DNA of 64,000 bases from Orychophragmus violaceus (GCA_030180135.1 CM058234.1:27748766-27812765); one strand, 5' to 3'. Numbered from the stretch's first letter, positions 33,728 to 45,686 are shown. Numbers and translations are program-made. The notes: generated by a model not told the origin, from the letters alone.

Positions 33728-35729
33728 TTCTGTTGGGAGATCTATAAAAGCTTCCTTGCAGATGATATTTTGAAACATGTCTTTCCACCCTATGAGTAGA
33801 TACAATGACACTTTGTTCAAAGGCTGGTCTTTTATAGCTTAGAAGTGTTTATGATTTTGTAAGAGCCTTAATGCATAACTGAAGGTAATTTAAAAGAATC
33901 ATAATTTTTGGAGCAAATTTTATATGAACCATATTGAATAAAACTGTTGTTGTTATAGAGTTGTAATTGAATTGTAAGGAAATTTAGACGATAAATATTG
34001 AATTTTTTTTCTATTCTTGATGGTGTCTTCTATCCTCCGATCCTATACATGAATTTGTCACTACTGAGAGTCATGAGACATGGCTTTGTAGAACAGCTCT
34101 GGTCAACTTCTTCAACCAAAACCTAATAACTGTTATAAGTCGGAGAAACCAGAAGGGTGTATACAAACATGCATGTATACAAACCACCTGCGAAACAGAT
34201 TTCCTCCATTTGAGTAATCATATTGTTTGGAACCAAAACCAGTGATATATATGAGTAATTTCACAAAACCTTTTCGATCTCCTCAAGTTATAGTCATATT
34301 GTTTAGATGGTGAGGCTGACAAAGTTTGGCTCGGCGATATCCAATGATGGGTTCTGGCTTATGGATGTATATGTTCTTTCGCTTAGGACTATTTGACCAG
34401 CAAACACATGATACAACTTTTTAACAACCTTCTGGTGCAAAAAAAAACTTTCTACGTCAAGTTATAGACTGTTCTTGAAAGATGTTCATAGCTTACTTGG
34501 AGACTGCAAAAAACAACTTGATGATGAATATGAGATGTAAGCCAATTAAAGTCGTGGCCTGCTGAGTTACAAAAAGGGCATAAGATAGTTTTGGACTTTG
34601 TAATATTTATGTAATACATTTGCAAACGGTAGAAAACACATACCCCAACCCAAGCTAAATCCATGGTAGAAACCGGTTTGGTAATCTCATTGTTCTTCAG
34701 CATTTCTTAAGCCTTGGTTTTTGGAGGATATGTCAGCTATTCTCGGAACCGATTGTAATTCAAGTTTGGCAAATTTAGAGGAGATGTTTGAAAAACACAT
34801 TACCTTTCCGTCATTGAGCAGAAGAACGATGCACATGGATTCACCGTCCTTCTTCACATTCCGTGCATCTCAGATCGCATACATGTTCTCGCCATCATGG
34901 AGATAACTCGGGTGTAGTAATCAATCCCTAGAGCAGAGATTCTTCGATCCACCACTTGAGACAATCTCTCCCCTTAAGATCCTCTGATAAACCTGAGACT
35001 ATTGCTCCATGCAAGAATTCATGGCGATGGCCTCCACGCACCTGTCACTGTCAGGAATCTTGAATGTTTCAGCCATTCCTTGCACCTCGCATGAGAAGAG
35101 TACTTGGTCAGATTTCTGGAGATTGTGAGAAACGATGTTGTCGTGGTAATTCAAGGGTCGACCGATCAGATTCTCATCCTTATAGTCCTCAATCATCATT
35201 AGATAACCTGCGATGCAGCGGAGATCCACCAAGTTGGAGGCAGTTATCTCAAAGTTGATGCTGTAGCAGAATTTCATAGCAAGTTCGAAAGTCAGAGGTC
35301 TGCCTGATAAATCTCTAAGCTCAATACTGGAAGAAGAAGAAGATGGAGATGGCGGGGAGGTGGTTGCCGTGAAGAGGCAAGTATTTATGTAAGGACACAT
35401 GACGTACATGAAACTGGTGGAGGTAGAACGTCTGGGGGAATTGAATGATACTTATGAGATTCGTTTGGAAGTTAAAGCAATTGGTGGGATTTAATAACCT
35501 CGACAAACCTATTAATTGCTGTAACAGTCTGGGAAGGAAGAGGAAGGAGAAAAGAACGACGGTGAAGGGGAGAAGATCGGTTTGTGTATCTCAACAAACT
35601 TGTGTTTAGGGCCTAACTTTTAACAGTTTAGTTTGTGGGCTTTCAACTTTTATTATAGGCCCATACAATTAAAGATAAAAGACACGTGTCATTCTTTAAG
35701 GAGAGATTGGTTTCTCATTATATATTGGA
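33728..35729 (-). mobile_element. Second Helitron segment with captured NPH3 piece
   Basis: Another Helitron 5' end lies at 35729 on the minus strand, TCCAATATATAATGAGAAAC, preceded by A and followed by CAATCTCTCC. It is close to the 5' end at 33727. I see no 3' hairpin between 33728 and 35729. Either the whole 30344-35729 span is one Helitron with two 5' ends, or a truncated relative lies next to the intact one. The segment contains an NPH3/BTB fragment (34866-35412) and a short frame near 34720-34910 that I do not recognise. Confidence 0.6.
34866..35412 (-). pseudogene. Captured NPH3/RPT2-family (BTB-NPH3) fragment
   Basis: NRL proteins (NPH3, RPT2, NPY/MEL) are plant BTB adaptors for CUL3 ligases in phototropism and auxin transport. 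On the minus strand the frame carries FELAMKFCYSINFEITASN, then DLRCIAGYLMMIEDYKDENL, QKSDQVLFSCE and RCVEAIAMNSC. This is the C-terminal BTB part and the lead-in to the NPH3 domain. A TAG follows. In another frame the domain resumes as CLKWWIEE and, after a further shift, IDYYTRVISMMART, the conserved start of NPH3. Stops and frameshifts show it is dead. Residues before about position 60 of the BTB fold and after the first NPH3 helix are missing. Confidence 0.85.
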
Positions 35730-36499
35730 TTAGATAATTGCAATTAATATCACCACATAACAAATAGACGTGATATTTTAGATAAAAGATAATAAGCAAA
35801 TGCTGAAATGAAAAACGCACTTAAAACCACAGCAAAATCGATGTGAAATGGAAAAGTGCGTTATTTTATGTAGCTATGTATAAACAAAAAATTATTTTTG
35901 GTGAGTGCGTTTTTATCCAAAAACGCTCCACTTGTTATAACTTTGTATGATTGGTGACATTTGGAAAATTCCGCCTTTATCCTGTAATCCCGTCCCGTAT
36001 TTAAGACACCATTCATTACCTTAATATTTGTTTCTATGAACTTGTAATACATCAACTTTTAATACATCAACTTTCAAGAATTTGATTTTTATCGACTATC
36101 AGTATTGTTCATATACTGCTTATAAAATGGGAAAATAGTTTATTTCCCAAAAAAAACTTAGTTTGTAAACAGATTTGTATACATGACATATTGAACAATG
36201 CTAAAATCAACAAAAACTACTTAAAATTTTGAAAAAATGTAGCCAATTCTATGAAAACCGTAAATGGTGTTAGTTTTCCGTTAGCAGATGTCGACGTGGA
36301 CGACAGATGGAAACCAAGATAAGTATAGTTTAAAATTTTAAGATTAAAACAACGTCATTTTGATTTGACGCTTTTGTTAAAAATTGAAAAATTTGTATTT
36401 AGTGAGTTTGAACCCATGAACAACGGTCTCGATACATAATCTTTCCACCACTAGACTAGTTGACTATTTTGAGGAATATGATCATCAAAATAATATTAA
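35730..36499. other. Intergenic DNA between Helitrons
   Basis: AT-rich DNA with short open frames (35861-36055 minus) lacking domains. It holds a minus-strand tRNA-like head at 36405-36458. Confidence 0.5.
36405..36458 (-). mobile_element. tRNA-derived SINE head
   Basis: On the minus strand the A box is TAGTCTAGTGG (36448-36458) and the B box GGGTTCAAACT (36405-36415), at tRNA-like spacing. The downstream part and target duplication are not identified. Confidence 0.5.
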
Positions 36500-37375
36500 C
36501 TAGTATGATTCGCTCGCACAATGTGCGAGCATAAATATTACTAAACATAATTTTTTTAAAATAAAAAAATCATCAAATTAATTTAACAACAACAATAGTA
36601 TCATAAAAATCTATATAAGACTATTTATAATTAAACATACATATAGACATTATTATACTTAACTTTTTATTAAAATATTTTATAAATTATTGTAAAATAA
36701 AATTAATAGAAACAAAATAAATTATAATTATATATTTATATGTATAAAATAAATATATAAATTTTTATTTAAATATTTTATCATGTATATATATAAATTC
36801 AAAATTTATATAAATAATACGAATTTACTATATAAAATCGTATTATTTACAACTATATTTATTAATATTTAAAAATTATCATAAATATTTTCATATTTAT
36901 CATCTTACTTTTTTATTTTGTTATCAAATGTTATGTATATCTCCAATTTTTTTTTTTTAAACTTCATAAATATTTTCATATTTATCATCTTAATTTTTTT
37001 TTTTTTTTTATCGAAGGTTATGTTTATCTCTAAAATATTTTTTTTAAAAAAATATTCATAAATATTTTCATATTTATCAAAATAAAATTAAAAACATAAT
37101 AAAACTACCAATATAAACTAAAGATAATATAGTAAATAATCAAATTTCATTATTGGTAAGTAAGTAATCAACCATTTTGAAAGTGAATAAAAGCTCTTTC
37201 CAATTAATTTAAGATATTTTCATATTTATCAAAATAAAATTATAAACATAATAAAATTACCATTATAAATTAAGGATAATATAGTAAAAAACTTAACTTC
37301 ATTAATGGTAAGTAAGTAATCAACCATTTTAAGAGTGAATAAATATTCAAAAGCACTTCCCAATTAATATAAAGA
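36500..37375 (-). mobile_element. Small Helitron with a duplicated 5' end
   Basis: On the minus strand the 3' end is the stem GCTCGCAC/GTGCGAGC (36523-36530 with 36512-36519) followed by terminal CTAG (36500-36503) and T. The 5' end is A|TCTTTATATTAATTGGGAAG at 37375. An equivalent end, TCTTAAATTAATTGGAAAGA, lies at 37214 because a segment of about 160 bases is tandemly duplicated. The element is 876 bp, AT-rich and non-coding. It also contains repeats of CATAAATATTTTCATATTTA. Confidence 0.8.
37055..37375. repeat. Tandem duplication of Helitron 5' region, about 160-bp unit
   Basis: Two copies (about 37055-37214 and 37215-37375) share TTTATCAAAATAAAATTA, GGTAAGTAAGTAATCAACC and a terminal CCAATTAAT-type end. 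They are diverged by several substitutions and one short insertion. Confidence 0.8.
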
Positions 37376-37834
37376 TATCAGCAACAACCGAAATGTGAAT
37401 TAAAAACACTTGCCAGCCTTGGGTTAACAGTTCAATCGCCGACGCAGATCGGATCTCCGGATCAAGGTGTGCACACGTTCTTCAAGGTTTTTCTGCCTCT
37501 TACCTGCAAATTTTACTATATAGATCTCTAACTTTCGATTCAGATCTCTAAGAGTAACTGTTGATGAAGACTTAGATTCTTTATTAGGAAAGGAAATTTA
37601 TGAAAAAGTAAATTTTGACCTTTTTCTCAGATTCGTTTACTTTGATTGATATGTTATCAAATCTGCAAGTAATTGATTTGTTCTCGCTTGGGGAGGATTC
37701 GGGTCTCAAGCTGCAAACATAGAACAAATCCTGGATATATAATTGATATCAAGACCGTTTCTAGACTAGCAGAGGGACAACAACGTTTTCTTTATGAACA
37801 AACATGCAGACCAACTGTTGACTAGATGGTGCAT
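37376..37834. other. Unassigned sequence left of the CACTA element
   Basis: The composition is more balanced than the neighbours, with CAGATCGGATCTCCGGATC and GATCTCTAA words that look like a plant 5' leader. No frame with a known domain is seen. Confidence 0.35.
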
Positions 37835-37849
37835 CACTACTACAAGAAA

Positions 37850-38335
37850 ACACGCCATAATCGATGGAAAAACCGTTGGATATCCGTCGGAAAGGGACAT
37901 TACTGAAAGATTCTCAACCGAAAGGATTCGTCGGTTCTATTTCGTCGAAAATCGATATCTGTTGGTTTTTCTTCGGTAATTACCGACGGATTATCGACGA
38001 TAGAAAAACTGGCGGATTATCGATGGATTATCGACGAGAGGAAAACCGACAACATAACCGACATACAGGTTGTCGGTAATCCGTCGGGAAAGACCGTCGG
38101 TATACCGTAAAAAAACGACGGAAATTACCGATGGTTTACCGAAAAAACCTTAACCGACGAATAACCAACGAAAAATTACTGACGGTTTACCGATAGAAAT
38201 TTATCGACGGTTTGCCGACGGATATAAACCGATGAATTACCGATAGATATTAACCGACGGTTTATCGACGGGTTTAAACCGACAGTTTACCGACGGAAAT
38301 AACTTTAGAGACCGACAGATTACCAACGGTTCTTA
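37850..38335. repeat. CACTA subterminal repeats (ACCGACGG type)
   Basis: More than twenty copies of ACCGACGG, CCGTCGG or close variants occur in both orientations, often at steps of about 20-25 bases. In En/Spm such subterminal motifs bind the TNPA protein. A second smaller field lies at about 39548-39715. Confidence 0.85.
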
Positions 38336-38338
38336 AAA

Positions 38339-38369
<31 letters not shown>

Positions 38370-38467
38370 TATTTAAAAAATTAAAATTTTTCTAATTTAT
38401 ATTAATATTATAATTAAAAAATTAATAGAATCAAAATTTTATTATAAAACTAAATTTATAAAAATAT

Positions 38468-38880
38468 TCAAAAAAAACAAAAAAAAGTTTTAAAATTACA
38501 TAAAACCGCTGCGGATTCCGATCCCATCTTCGTTCCCGCTGTGGATCCAGATCCCATCCCTGTTCCCGAATCTCTCGATCCCACTCTCGGTGCCGCTTTC
38601 GGAGCTACCTCTACCACTCCTGGCGGAAGTGTACCGCACTTGATGGAGTGCATGTGCATCATTTGAGCTTGCATCGCCTGCATCTTCCAGTCGGTTTCTT
38701 CCTTTTCCTCTCGCATCATCAACACTTCCTCCACCCGGCTCTTTGACGCCTCAACAATTCTCCGAGCGACCGGATCCTGGATCTCGCCGGTTGTCTTGAC
38801 GCACCCAGGCGAGGCTGAGCCGTCTGCATCTGAGACGTCTGGGAAGTTAGGTACATCTCAAACGCTAGAAAATCGTCTCT
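38468..38880 (-). pseudogene. Possible TNPA-like (Transposase_24) C-terminal piece
   Basis: The minus-strand frame reads ARRIVEASKSRVEEVLMMRE, then EKEETDWKMQAMQAQMMHMH. This is a charged, coiled-coil-prone segment like the C-terminus of En/Spm-type second proteins, and it is followed by a Gly-Ser-rich tail to a stop at 38468. Upstream, DDFLAFEMYLTSQTSQMQT lies in a shifted frame. The position just inside a CACTA terminus supports the reading. The match is by character only. Confidence 0.4.
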
Positions 38881-39126
38881 ATTCACAATAAAATAAACGG
38901 ATTAAAAGTTAAAAAATGTTTATAAAATTTCTAAAATCTTATTAAAATTTAAAAAATAATATAAAACGTTATAAAATACTTATAAGTTATTAATTTAGAA
39001 AATATATATTAAATCTTTCGAAATATGAATAATTTTTTTTATAAAATGTTTAGAATTTATTAAAATTTTGTAGATAATATAAAAAATTGGAAATAATTTT
39101 TTTTTAAATTACTAATATATAAAAAG

Positions 39127-39159
<33 letters not shown>

Positions 39160-40523
39160 ATACAAAACGTTTTGTAACTGTTTGACAACTTTGAAAACAT
39201 TTAAAAACTTTTGTAAATTTTCATAAAACAATTTTAAATTTTATAAAAACGTTATCAGATACTACAATAACCTAAATCAATTCTTAAATCACTCAAAATC
39301 AACCTAAACTACCTAGAAATTCCATTAGAACAATACATGCAACATTCCACCTAAAATCTATCCACCGAAAACCTCAATTTAATTGAAATTAACTTGGTAA
39401 AACAAAAACTTACATGGTTTTAGAGGTTTGGACGGTCGGATTTGACTGTTGGAGGCCGGAATCGGTGTGAAAACGTAGAGAGAAGGTGGAGCTCGATGGT
39501 AGAAAGAGAGAGAGAAATCGCAGAGAAATGATGATGGAGAAGAAGTTGTCGGTTCAATATTATCCACTTACCGATGGAAAACCGACAGACAATTCATTTA
39601 CCGTCGGAAATTCGTAGGTAATTAGGCGCTCCAATTATTTAGTGAAATTTTTTGGCGGTTACGCGAAAATTTTGGTAAAAATTGGCGGTCTAAAAACCGA
39701 TGGATTACCGACGGTAATTTAATTAACCGGGTTCGGCGTGAGTTGAACCCGAGTTCTGTGGAAATTTATAAAGCTCTAAAACCATTTTGCTATATTTTTT
39801 TTTTCTTCTCGTTATGCATTATAACCATATATATATATATTGTTATATATATATATTGTTCACATTTGTTTTTAAAAAGGTTAAAAAACCTTTCTTGGCG
39901 TGACTCGAACCTAGGACGGTTGGCAAATGTATGAATCTCCGAAACCAATACGCTATGTTGTTATACTCGTTAAGGAAACAAAAGAAAATTTATATATTTA
40001 ATATGTCTTAACGTTATAGGAATATTAAAATTATATTTTAGTTGTATTTTTAAAATTTTATTGTTTTTAAATTATTGAAAATATTTAAAGTCCGCATAAT
40101 AAAACTGGAAAGATAATTTTTATTAAATAATACAGACGCATAATTCTTATTCTTCTAATTTTGGTTCCCGAACCAATCTCCGATGTCTGTCTCGTTCCAC
40201 GGTTCCACTATGTGACAGAAATCCATCTCGGTCTTGGGTCTCCTCTTTGCCACAATAGCTTCATCCGCCGTATTTTGGTCTGGAATACTCGACGAGCTGT
40301 CTTGTGGAATTCCTGCCAAACTTGGTTGATTATGTTCGAGCTAAAATTAAAGAAGACGAGAAAATTTGAAAAATAATTAATATCAAAACTAAGAATTAAA
40401 AAACTAATATAGGAGAAACTAAACTTACCAGGAAATCATCGAACCATGATGGTTTCAGGGTGATAGGAACATTGCAAGTGAGACAGCTCACAGACTAGCG
40501 ATTTTCGATGATGCCGCTTATGA
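38881..40523. other. Outer CACTA interior, mostly unassigned
   Basis: Very AT-rich to about 39380, then a region with short minus-strand frames (39379-39567). ACCGACGG repeats occur at 39548-39715, and a stretch near 40160-40330 has minus-strand frames such as EFHKTARRVFQTKIRRM that could be transposase remnants. Nothing is intact. Confidence 0.4.
39899..39955 (-). mobile_element. tRNA-derived SINE head
   Basis: On the minus strand the A box is TAGCGTATTGG (39945-39955) and the B box GGTTCGAGTCA (39900-39910), at tRNA spacing. It lies in sequence between the two CACTA termini. Boundaries are not resolved. Confidence 0.5.
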
Positions 40524-40539
40524 CACTACAAGAAATAAC

Positions 40540-41300
40540 GTTTTTACGACTGTACTTTTAATTGCAGAATAGTCGTTAATCACCGTTTTACGATAATATT
40601 ACAACTAAATATAGTAGTTGTAAATCCATAGTCGCTAAATCGCATAGTCATACTATTAGTCGGCGAGTTACGACTATATATACGACTAACATCAGTAGTC
40701 GGCGATTAGACGTAGCTTAATCGCAATATATAAGGACTAACTTTCGACTACATGGCGACAACTATGCGACTAAAGGATGTGTCCACACGTAGTCGGAGAA
40801 ACATAGTCATCAAATAGTCGTTAAAAGAAGTGACTAATGGACGATTAATATGTGACTGTCTAATATCGTCACCAAGTAGTCGTAACAATTGACCACTATG
40901 TACCGATTGTATAACGACCATATTAACGACTATCCAGCGACGAATCGGAACACCCAAATACGATTATGGTACTGATTCGGTCACTACTTGTCGACTATTA
41001 CGTGACTGTCAAACATAGTCACAACGTAGTCGTAATATAAGGTGACTATTTGGCGTTTGTTTCTTGATTAACTTACTGATGATCTGACGACTAACAATAA
41101 CATCAATATATAATTATGGTAAGCATTTTGCTATTAATTAGCGACTATTGTATGGCTAAATTAACGACTACGCATCGTCTAATCGGAACAACCAGATTCG
41201 ATTATGGTAATGATTGTGTCACTACTTTCCGACTACTGTATGACTGTAGTATATAGCCACAACTTAGTCGGAATATAAGGCGACTATTCGGGAAATTAAA
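40540..41300. repeat. Inner CACTA left subterminal repeats (GTAGTCGTAA type)
   Basis: About thirty short words such as TAGTCG, CGACTAT and GTAGTCGTAA occur in both orientations. The right end has a matching field at about 57940-58340. Confidence 0.85.
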
Positions 41301-41780
41301 ATACGCTGATGGTAATTTTTTTTTTTTGCGAATAATTGAGGACTATTTTTTGAATTTTCTTCGTAAAAACAAGAATCTGGAATAATTAAATTTACGATTT
41401 GGTAATTGCTGATACCGTTATTTGAATTGTACAAGGAATGTAAAAGACATTTGCTTCAAAATAACAATAGTATATAAACACAAACAATCTAAATACGCAA
41501 ACACCAACATTAAGGAGTTGCCAAATACTATACCAAAAATTAAGAAGTGCAAGATTCAGTGATAAGTAATCTATGATGCGGATGGTGTTGTATTTTACGT
41601 TGACCTTCCTTCAGTTGCTCTTGGCGGGCCACAAACGTTGAAAAGTGTCTGGGTTGTCTATGCTTGCCCATTAATGGATTTTTCCGACTCCATAGGGTTT
41701 TACTCGTCCATCATTCTCAGGAGCCTGTGATAATTAAAGACAGTAAGAAAAAAACAATTAGGTAAAGAACATAAGATTTG

Positions 41781-41781
<1 letters not shown>

Positions 41782-41825
<44 letters not shown>
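41782..41825. repeat. Poly-C tract (44 C)
   Basis: Forty-four consecutive C followed by nine A. Such a tract is rare in plant DNA, and its length is unreliable in any assembly. Confidence 0.95.
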
Positions 41826-41827
<2 letters not shown>

Positions 41828-42414
41828 AAAAAAGTAAAAGCATGAGATGATTTTACAAGCATGGATTGTGAAAAATCTTACTTTCACTCAGTAAATATGT
41901 AGTTATATTCATATTTTGAGATCTCCCGAGGTCGCAGTCCGATGCAGTGTTTATGCAGTCGTTTGGAGTGCTGGCCATGTCTTTCATCCGTCATTGACAG
42001 ATAGCCACAAAAAAATGATTAAGACCAAAGTTATGGATGGTTTGGTCATGTCTCAAATGATACAAAGTCTATCTTTTAAACGCCCAGACAATCGAACATA
42101 GCAAAACACAGGGAGTAGTTAAATAGAGACATAAAATTCAATTTCTTGCTAACTATAGGATTAACATCCTAACCATCAAACTCTAACTCATCAAACACTC
42201 ATTATAAACAAAACAACAAACTTATCCAGGATATGGAGACCATATTGAAACTGAAAGAGGAATATAATAGTTGTTTACAACCTGTAAAACCAAATTCAGT
42301 TGTTCCAAAACTAGCTAACCACAAGAAAATCATAAGCAAACCCACAATCAGACTCAGAAGCAATCCCGTTTCTAAAGCAAATAAAAGGTCAATCAAGTGA
42401 GGGTTTTTCACACA

Positions 42415-42640
42415 TCCTAACGTCATATCTTACCCATAGCTGTAGAGCTCTTATCACGGAGGGTTTCGTGATTGAGAGATTCAAAGAAGAGTTTGATAGG
42501 GTCGATAGGGTTTCTGCCAAAGTTAGCGATTAGACTGAGAGCCTCAAATAAGAGATTGAACGAAGAAATACCATTTTGAGATTGGTGGGCATAGAAGAGG
42601 ATTTGGAGAGAGATTAGCGAGATGAATAAAAAAGGATTTC
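42415..42640 (-). pseudogene. Unrecognised exon-like frame inside the inner CACTA
   Basis: The minus strand holds an open stretch reading HQSQNGISSFNLLFEALSLI, then ANFGRNPIDPIKLFFESLNH, followed by a GTAAG-like donor. Upstream is a pyrimidine-rich stretch like a plant leader. It looks like the first exon of a host gene, but I cannot name it. Regions 41300-42400 and 42650-43000 show nothing further that I can support. Confidence 0.35.
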
Positions 42641-43017
42641 AGAGAAGGAGAAGAACATAATAAAATCAGGGTTTGTCGTTATTGAGGAATTCTTGACACT
42701 TTGTCGAAAATTATCGGGTTTAGGCGGGTAATTGAAATATTTTGTGCTTTAAAATTGGGTTTTGATTTTCCGGATTTTTTGGGTAAATTTTTTGAATTTA
42801 TACTTGTACGCGTAACTTACTCATTATATATTGCTTTTTAATGCTTCAATTTTTAAATTTATACTTATCTATATATTTACCCAGACTTTTTAAGAAATAG
42901 TTCACAGTGAAATTAAGGAAATACTTTGGGACTTGATTGTTATAACATTTGGTTTCTTTTAGAGAACATACATAATAAAATATTTTATGTTTAACGTTAT
43001 ACAACAACCAGAATCCG

Positions 43018-43725
43018 TAGGATATATCCCATTAATTACATAAAAGACTATAAATTACATATATAATAATAAAACACACATAAACACAAATCTTACCACG
43101 TTACATATAAAATACCAATTGACTTAAGCATTATTTCCATGATGCTCCCATATATATATCTTATCTTGATATTTGGGTTTAGGGTTTGGGGTTTAGTATT
43201 TAGGGTTTATGGTTTAATGTTTGTGTTTAGAGTTTAGGGTATATACAGGGTTTATGATTTAATGTTTTGGTTTAGAGTTTAGGGTATATAGGGTTTAGAG
43301 TTTAGGGTATATATACGGTTTAGGATATCTTGTTTGAGTTTAGAGTTTATGGTATATTGTCATTTGCATTTATAGTTGTAGATATTGACAAAAAATTTAA
43401 TAATTATAATATTACATAAAAGACTATATAAATTACATATATAATAATAAAGCACTCATAAACACAAATCTTACAAAGTTACATATAAAATATCAATTAA
43501 CTTAAAAATTATTTCCCTGATGCTCCCATATATATATGATCTTGATATTTGGGTTTAGGGTTTGGGGTTTATTATTTTGAGTTTATGGTTTAATATATGT
43601 GTTTAGAGTTTAGGGTATATATAGGGTTTATGGTTTAATGTTTGGGTTTAGAGTTTAGGGTATATATAGGGTCTAATATTTTGGATTTAGGGTTTAGAGT
43701 TTAGTGTTTAGGGTTACTCCTTCTA
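43018..43725. repeat. Tandem duplication carrying telomere-like repeats
   Basis: Two diverged copies with a period of about 378 bases (about 43018-43400 and 43400-43725). Each starts with an AT-rich part (TTACATATATAATAATAAA, then CATAAACACAAATCTTAC), passes TGATGCTCCCATATATATA, and ends in a run of GGGTTTAGGGTTTGGGG and TTTAGAGTTTAGGGTATATA. Confidence 0.85.
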
Positions 43726-43991
43726 TGTTGGCCAAATTGTCTGATATGTGTTACTTGGCATAATTTATAACCAAGTTCTCGTTGATCTTTTTATTATTAA
43801 AGTGTTTAGTTTATTTGAGTAATTCACTGTTTCAAGTGTTTTCTTTGGGATGCAATAACGCTGAACCATCAAACAAAATACTAGATATTGGTAGAAGTTG
43901 TAGTAGAAAATAGTATATATTGGTAGTGGAAAACATCTAATGTGAAATTGGCAAAACATATATAAATACGACATCAACGATTACAGGGAAA

Positions 43992-44534
43992 TCAGGAGAA
44001 GTTGTTATCTATCAATCTGCAGAAGAAAGCAGTCTGCATAATCCAGAAACATTGGTCGCAATAGTCCTTAAAAATTGGCCACTTAGAGCGCCAAGGGTCG
44101 AAGATAGAACATCGGCAGTGTTGCACACGATCAATACTGTTTTCATCACGTTTCACTTTGAACCAACCAGGAAGCGATCTTCCCCAAGAACTATGATCCA
44201 AACGAGGTAGTTTTAATCTTAGTTGCTCTGCGTCTTCTCGAGTAAATTCATATATACCGAAGAGTTCATCATCTCTGTCTTTCCTGAAGACTTTGCGTAT
44301 GCATCCATACACATACTTGCTTAAGATGCATCCATATTTTGCAGCCGCCTGTATGCGTGCGTGACCTTCATTTCTCTTGTTATTGAAGAAGAAATATGAA
44401 ATTCCTTTGAGAAAGATGGCTGATGTGTTTCCTGCATCGTAGCAGATTTCATTGAATTTTGTCCAGTCAAATCCCGGAGCCCAAACATAGTATCCCATCT
44501 GTATTAGATTAACCGAGTTGAAGAACTCCTGTGA
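43992..44534 (-). pseudogene. F-box/Sel1-like protein C-terminal fragment, cut by the gypsy element
   Basis: The minus-strand frame reads FFNSVNLIQMGYYVWAPGF, then AGNTSAIFLKGISYFFFNN, HARIQAAAKYG and SKYVYGCIRKVF, ending with DYCDQCFWIMQTAFFC. A group of plant F-box proteins (At1g67623/At2g35280-like) shares this layout: a Sel1-like helical repeat (GLxxLKxAAxKGxxxAxYVYGxI) followed by a Cys-rich tail with DYC..C.W. The F-box itself is absent. The open frame extends to 44618, but its first 28 residues are antisense LTR sequence, so the gene truly ends at 44534 where the retrotransposon begins. The matching N-terminal half is not found on the far side. Confidence 0.6.
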
Positions 44535-45680
44535 TGATATAGTTGTGTATATTGAGTCTTTAACCTGGTTTTCGAGTCTATTGAGTCTTCTACATTTGTA
44601 GGCTTGCGTTTGGAGCAAAGAGTGATATTATAGGAACCATTTCTGGTGATTGGTGCAACGAGCTGAAGTTGGTGTCTCGACCACGAGCTGGATGTCGACC
44701 GACACTGACCTTGGTGTCGGTCGACACTGAGCGCGACAGAGCCTTATACGCGAGTTGAAGACAAGTTTTGAAGAATTGCAGAATTGCCCAGAAGTTTCCC
44801 CTAATTCTAATCTAGCCCCAAAACGAGTTTAGGAGTTTTAATTAGGTTTTCAGACTCATTAACACATATCTTTGTTCTTACTTTTGTTCTTGCTTGGAGA
44901 TTGAGAGATTTGTGCCAAGGGGCTGTTCTTGCTACTTTTAACCTTTGAGAGAAGGATTTCGAACCCTTTACTTATCTATTCAGTCTTTTGGTTTTCTATT
45001 CAATGATGTGTTGTTATTCTGATAATATGTCTGAGTAGTAACCTAGTTAGATTTAGAAATTCTCATAAGGGTTTTATGCATGTTTAGACAACTGATTGAT
45101 TAGGATTCTAAATCTATTCGTTCATCGCCTAAGTTGCACTTAATACTGAATTCTGGATTGATCACCTAGGGTTTAGATCTGAGATAATTAAATTAGCACA
45201 AGAGTGTGAGTTATAATCTGAATAAACTTAGTGTGAGCAATTTGACTAGATACAAAGAGATTTGGTTTAGGAGAATTGTGAACCGAAGAACCTGTTCTTA
45301 ATGCTTGTTTAGAACTCTAGGATCACAAAGAGATTTGGATCGCTAGGTTGCTAGATATAGAAATAATCTCAGCGAGAGTTGGATTGTTTAGCATTGTGTT
45401 TCTAGTTCTTGAACTCAAGTTTAATCTAAATCCGGTTAGTTAAGTGTCTAGCATTGTATGATTCCCGAGAACTTCCTAAGTCTGACGCCTTCTTCCTATT
45501 GAAAACACACCTCTGTTTACTTGCTTTCGTTTATTGCTTTCTTCTGATTGATTTAGCTTAACTTGAGAAAATATAGTATATCGTATGAAACGTGAGTCCT
45601 TGTGGATACGATACCCCTGAATACTACAATAGCATAACTGTGCACTTGCAGTAGAATAGGGATTAAATATTGCTCTATCA
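44535..45680 (+). repeat. Gypsy 5' LTR, missing its first 32 bases
   Basis: It matches 53241-54342 from ATGATATAGTTGTGTATATT onward and continues to CTCTATCA at 45680, just before the primer site. The initial TGATATATCATGG... seen at 53209-53240 is absent. A motif pair lies at 44693 and 44715. Confidence 0.9.
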
Positions 45681-45686
45681 AGTTTT

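Noticed and set aside
36285..36305. GATGTCGACGTGGACGAC as a motif copy
   Set aside because: Only the first half matches and there is no partner about 21 bases away.
37850..38335. CRISPR-like or satellite array
   Set aside because: The repeated CCGACGG words are short, occur in both orientations and lie next to a CACTA terminus, which explains them.
44535..44618. N-terminal part of the 208-codon frame at 43992-44618 as real F-box protein
   Set aside because: These residues are encoded by antisense LTR sequence that also occurs in the 3' LTR, so the frame is a chance fusion.
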